56,052 nt of DNA from Collinsella sp. GTDB lineage: Bacteria > Actinomycetota > Coriobacteriia > Coriobacteriales > Coriobacteriaceae. The notes under the pieces are model-generated. The model was not told where the DNA came from and made no database searches. It worked only from the letters and a program-made list of their open reading frames with translations. The stretch lies in assembly GCA_019414515.1 (NCBI GenBank), contig DXLX01000004.1, positions 1 through 56,052 of the forward strand, in the 5' to 3' direction. Numbering within the stretch: position 1 is the first letter of the stretch; every line of letters starts with the position of its first letter. Below are positions 54,605 to 56,052 of this stretch, in pieces. Position numbers and translations under genes: made by a program.

Positions 54605-55594
54605 CTATGCTTGAGCGGCCAGTTCGGCCTTAGCTTTCTTCAACATGGCGTCGAGATCCTCGGAGGCATCCGAAGGAACCTTGCGGACCTCGAACTTGAC
54701 GCCCTTGGCCTTGAGGGCCTCGAGGGTCTTAACGTCGTCATCGCCCATAGCGACGGCGTTGGTGACGACGACCTTGCCCTTGGAGTGAGCCATGGAACCG
54801 ATGTTGACTTCCTTGATGTCGACGCCGGCCTCGATGGCCTTGAGCAGATCCTGCGGGTTCTCGAAGAGCAGCATGGCCTTGGTGTCACCAAAACGCGTGT
54901 CCTTGACGACCTCGGCCATCTTCTTGATAGGCACGACGTTGGCATGGACTCCCGGAGGGGCAGCCTGCTCGATCATGGTCTTGCGGAGCTCGTCGTGAGC
55001 AACGCCGTCGGAAACCACGATGATGCGGTTGGGGTTGATCTGCTTGGTCCACGTGGTGGCCACCTGACCATGCAGCAGACGGGTGTCGATACGGACGTGG
55101 GCAATCTTGATGTGCCCGTCGCCGATGACCGTTCCCGGAGGGATGGCGCCTGCAGGAGCAGCGGCGGCCGCAGCCGGCTTCTTCTCCTCGGGCTCCAGAG
55201 ACTCGGGCTTGACGCGCACGCCAGCCTTAGCCTCAGTCACGAGATGTTTTGCGATCGCATGTGCAGTGTTCTTTGCGTCAAAGCGCTGCGAATATGCCTC
55301 GATGAGCATAGGCAGGTTGACACCGGTGACGATAGCCCAGGAATCGTGGCCCTCGATGAGCCCGCTGATCTGGTTGAACGGCGTGCCGCCCCACAGATCA
55401 ACGAGGAAGAGCACCTGCTCCTGGTCTTCGAAGGAAGCGATTGCTTCCTCGACCTTGGCACGGAAGTCGTCGGGGCCCATGCTCGGCTCGAGCGAGACCA
55501 CGGCAACAGACGGCTGATCGCCAAAGACCATCGAGCCCGTCTGCTTGATTCCAGCTGCCAAGTCCCCGTGGCTAGCAAGAACAATACTTACCAT
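54605..55594 (-). CDS. manX: Mannose-family PTS subunit IIAB
   Basis: This 329-residue soluble fusion protein has an N-terminal IIA domain (about 1-130) with the phosphorylated His in LASHGDLAAG. An Ala/Pro-rich linker (about 145-165) follows, then the IIB domain with the phosphorylated His in RIDTRLLHGQVATTW. Phosphate passes from HPr to IIA to IIB to sugar. GGAGG lies 7 nt before ATG 55594; a GTG one codon earlier is possible. It is the first gene of the operon. A TATAAT box lies 71-76 bases upstream. Confidence 0.94.
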   Translation of the reverse strand: MVSIVLASHGDLAAGIKQTGSMVFGDQPSVAVVSLEPSMGPDDFRAKVEEAIASFEDQEQVLFLVDLWGGTPFNQISGLIEGHDSWAIVTGVNLPMLIEAYSQRFDAKNTAHAIAKHLVTEAKAGVRVKPESLEPEEKKPAAAAAAPAGAIPPGTVIGDGHIKIAHVRIDTRLLHGQVATTWTKQINPNRIIVVSDGVAHDELRKTMIEQAAPPGVHANVVPIKKMAEVVKDTRFGDTKAMLLFENPQDLLKAIEAGVDIKEVNIGSMAHSKGKVVVTNAVAMGDDDVKTLEALKAKGVKFEVRKVPSDASEDLDAMLKKAKAELAAQA

Positions 55595-55664
55595 CACATA
55601 ACCTCCTTTTTGTCTACGTATTTCCTACATGACATGAAGGAAGTATACCTGTTTGGTTTGTGGA

Positions 55665-55670
55665 ATTATA
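55665..55670 (-). promoter_or_regulatory. -10 box of the man operon
   Basis: The minus strand reads TATAAT at 55670-55665, about 70 bases before the manX start. The -35 region is A+T-rich without a clear TTGACA. No -24/-12 sigma-54 pattern was seen. Confidence 0.45.
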
Positions 55671-55920
55671 GCTAAATTCGTAAAAAGTTGCATTATTTGT
55701 TTAAACGTCTAAGTTTGTTACAAATTGATTACGTTGCTGCTTTTCGACTCATTACCAGCCAAAACGTCACTCATCAAGCCATGTACTTTACAGATACAAG
55801 CAGCCTGTTCATTAATATCGATTTTAGGCAAGCGCGAATGCGCTTGTACTGCCGCTACTTTGTTCAAACAGGTATGACTTGACTATTTGCGCGACTTATG
55901 ATCTACGAAACCACTCAAAA
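55671..55920. other. A+T-rich region upstream of the man operon
   Basis: There is no convincing gene. The stretch is much richer in A+T than the flanks and probably holds regulatory sites for manX. A short plus-strand open frame (55688-55882) has no ribosome site and atypical composition. Confidence 0.4.
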
Positions 55921-55989
55921 AAGTTGCGGTGGAATAGTTCTTGTTTAAGAGCCAGAAGGCTGGATTTAGGAACTATTTCACCGCAACTT
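55915..55989 (-). terminator. Palindromic repeat acting as terminator
   Basis: Arms of 20 bp (55921-55940 and 55970-55989; core AAGTTGCGGTG) pair with one G-U, and an inner AGCC/GGCT stem lies in the loop. On the minus strand the hairpin ends in six U, so it terminates the gene whose stop is at 56000. One arm of the same sequence recurs at 52068-52084. Confidence 0.75.
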
Positions 55990-55999
55990 ATAGGGAATC

Positions 56000-56052
56000 C
56001 TAGACGATGTGGAGGGGGTGGGCGGCATCGACGGCGTCGAGGACGTCGGAAG
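56000..56052 (-). CDS. C-terminal end of a gene cut by the window
   Basis: On the minus strand the frame reads SDVLDAVDAAHPLHIV and a TAG stop at 56002-56000, followed 11 bases later by the palindromic terminator. The G+C-rich third positions fit coding use here. Too short to name. Confidence 0.55.
   Translation of the reverse strand, partial: SDVLDAVDAAHPLHIV

Noticed and set aside
55595..55700. Sigma-54 promoter for the man operon
   Set aside because: Mannose PTS operons often use sigma-54 in Firmicutes, but no GG/GC -24/-12 spacing was seen; a TATAAT box is present instead.
55688..55882. 64-codon plus-strand frame near the right end
   Set aside because: No ribosome site, A+T-rich control region, no family resemblance.

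Overview
The window looks like the chromosome of a G+C-rich anaerobic actinobacterium of class Coriobacteriia, most likely Collinsella or a close relative. The evidence is the combination of a classical actinobacterial kinase/division cluster (FHA proteins, PP2C phosphatase, RodA/PBP, PASTA kinase) with fermentative anaerobe functions (pyruvate:ferredoxin oxidoreductase, arginine deiminase pathway, mannose-family PTS). The genus is inferred; no rRNA gene is present.

Layout. 1-250: a terminator and a possible structured RNA. 0.25-8.9 kb, all minus strand: a small phosphoesterase, a glycosyltransferase/LytS/LytR operon, an UMF1-type transporter, a PLC-like protein and a second LytS/LytR pair. 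9.0-11.8 kb: an amidohydrolase and an amino-acid permease. 12.2-13.2 kb: a membrane-anchored C39-like protein on the plus strand. 13.3-21.5 kb: the arginine fermentation region. Here arcC1, arcB, arcA and a YfcC-type carrier form a minus-strand operon. It is divergent from a second arginine deiminase paralogue that is followed one base later by an XRE/S24-like regulator, and a second arcC converges on that pair. 22.2-25.7 kb: nifJ. 26.1-29.8 kb: a small operon of an anchored protein, a Ser/Thr kinase and an FHA protein. 30.0-34.3 kb: recR, ybaB and dnaX with a small plus-strand gene between them. 35.2-41.0 kb: a visibly A+T-richer block with a membrane regulator carrying two LuxR helix-turn-helix domains, a secreted cysteine-containing protein, two ABC-2 permeases, an ATPase and a small anchored protein. 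41.5-51.7 kb: kinase, fhaA, fhaB, pstP, a RodA-PBP fusion and pknB, all plus strand. 51.7-52.3 kb: a tRNA-Arg(CCU), duplicated pieces of it, and a repeat array. 52.3-55.6 kb: manXYZ and DUF956. The last bases hold the end of one more gene.

How the genes fit together. The arc genes convert arginine to citrulline, then to ornithine and carbamoyl phosphate, then to ATP; the carrier probably exchanges arginine for ornithine. nifJ and the PTS serve sugar fermentation. The 41.5-51.7 kb cluster couples phosphosignalling to septal or lateral wall synthesis.

Most notable observations: (i) two arrays of about 14-bp units in strictly alternating orientation every 29-32 bp (41.17-41.31 and 52.09-52.29 kb); (ii) two arcC copies whose 27 differences from codon 7 onward are all T in copy 1 and C in copy 2 on the coding strand; (iii) the double-LuxR membrane regulator with its secreted-protein/ABC cassette; (iv) a single-chain RodA-PBP fusion; (v) a divergent arginine deiminase paired with a probably non-cleaving S24-like repressor and a 27-bp palindrome; (vi) several large palindromic intergenic elements. 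All calls were made by reading the sequence and supplied translations; no similarity search or folding program was run.
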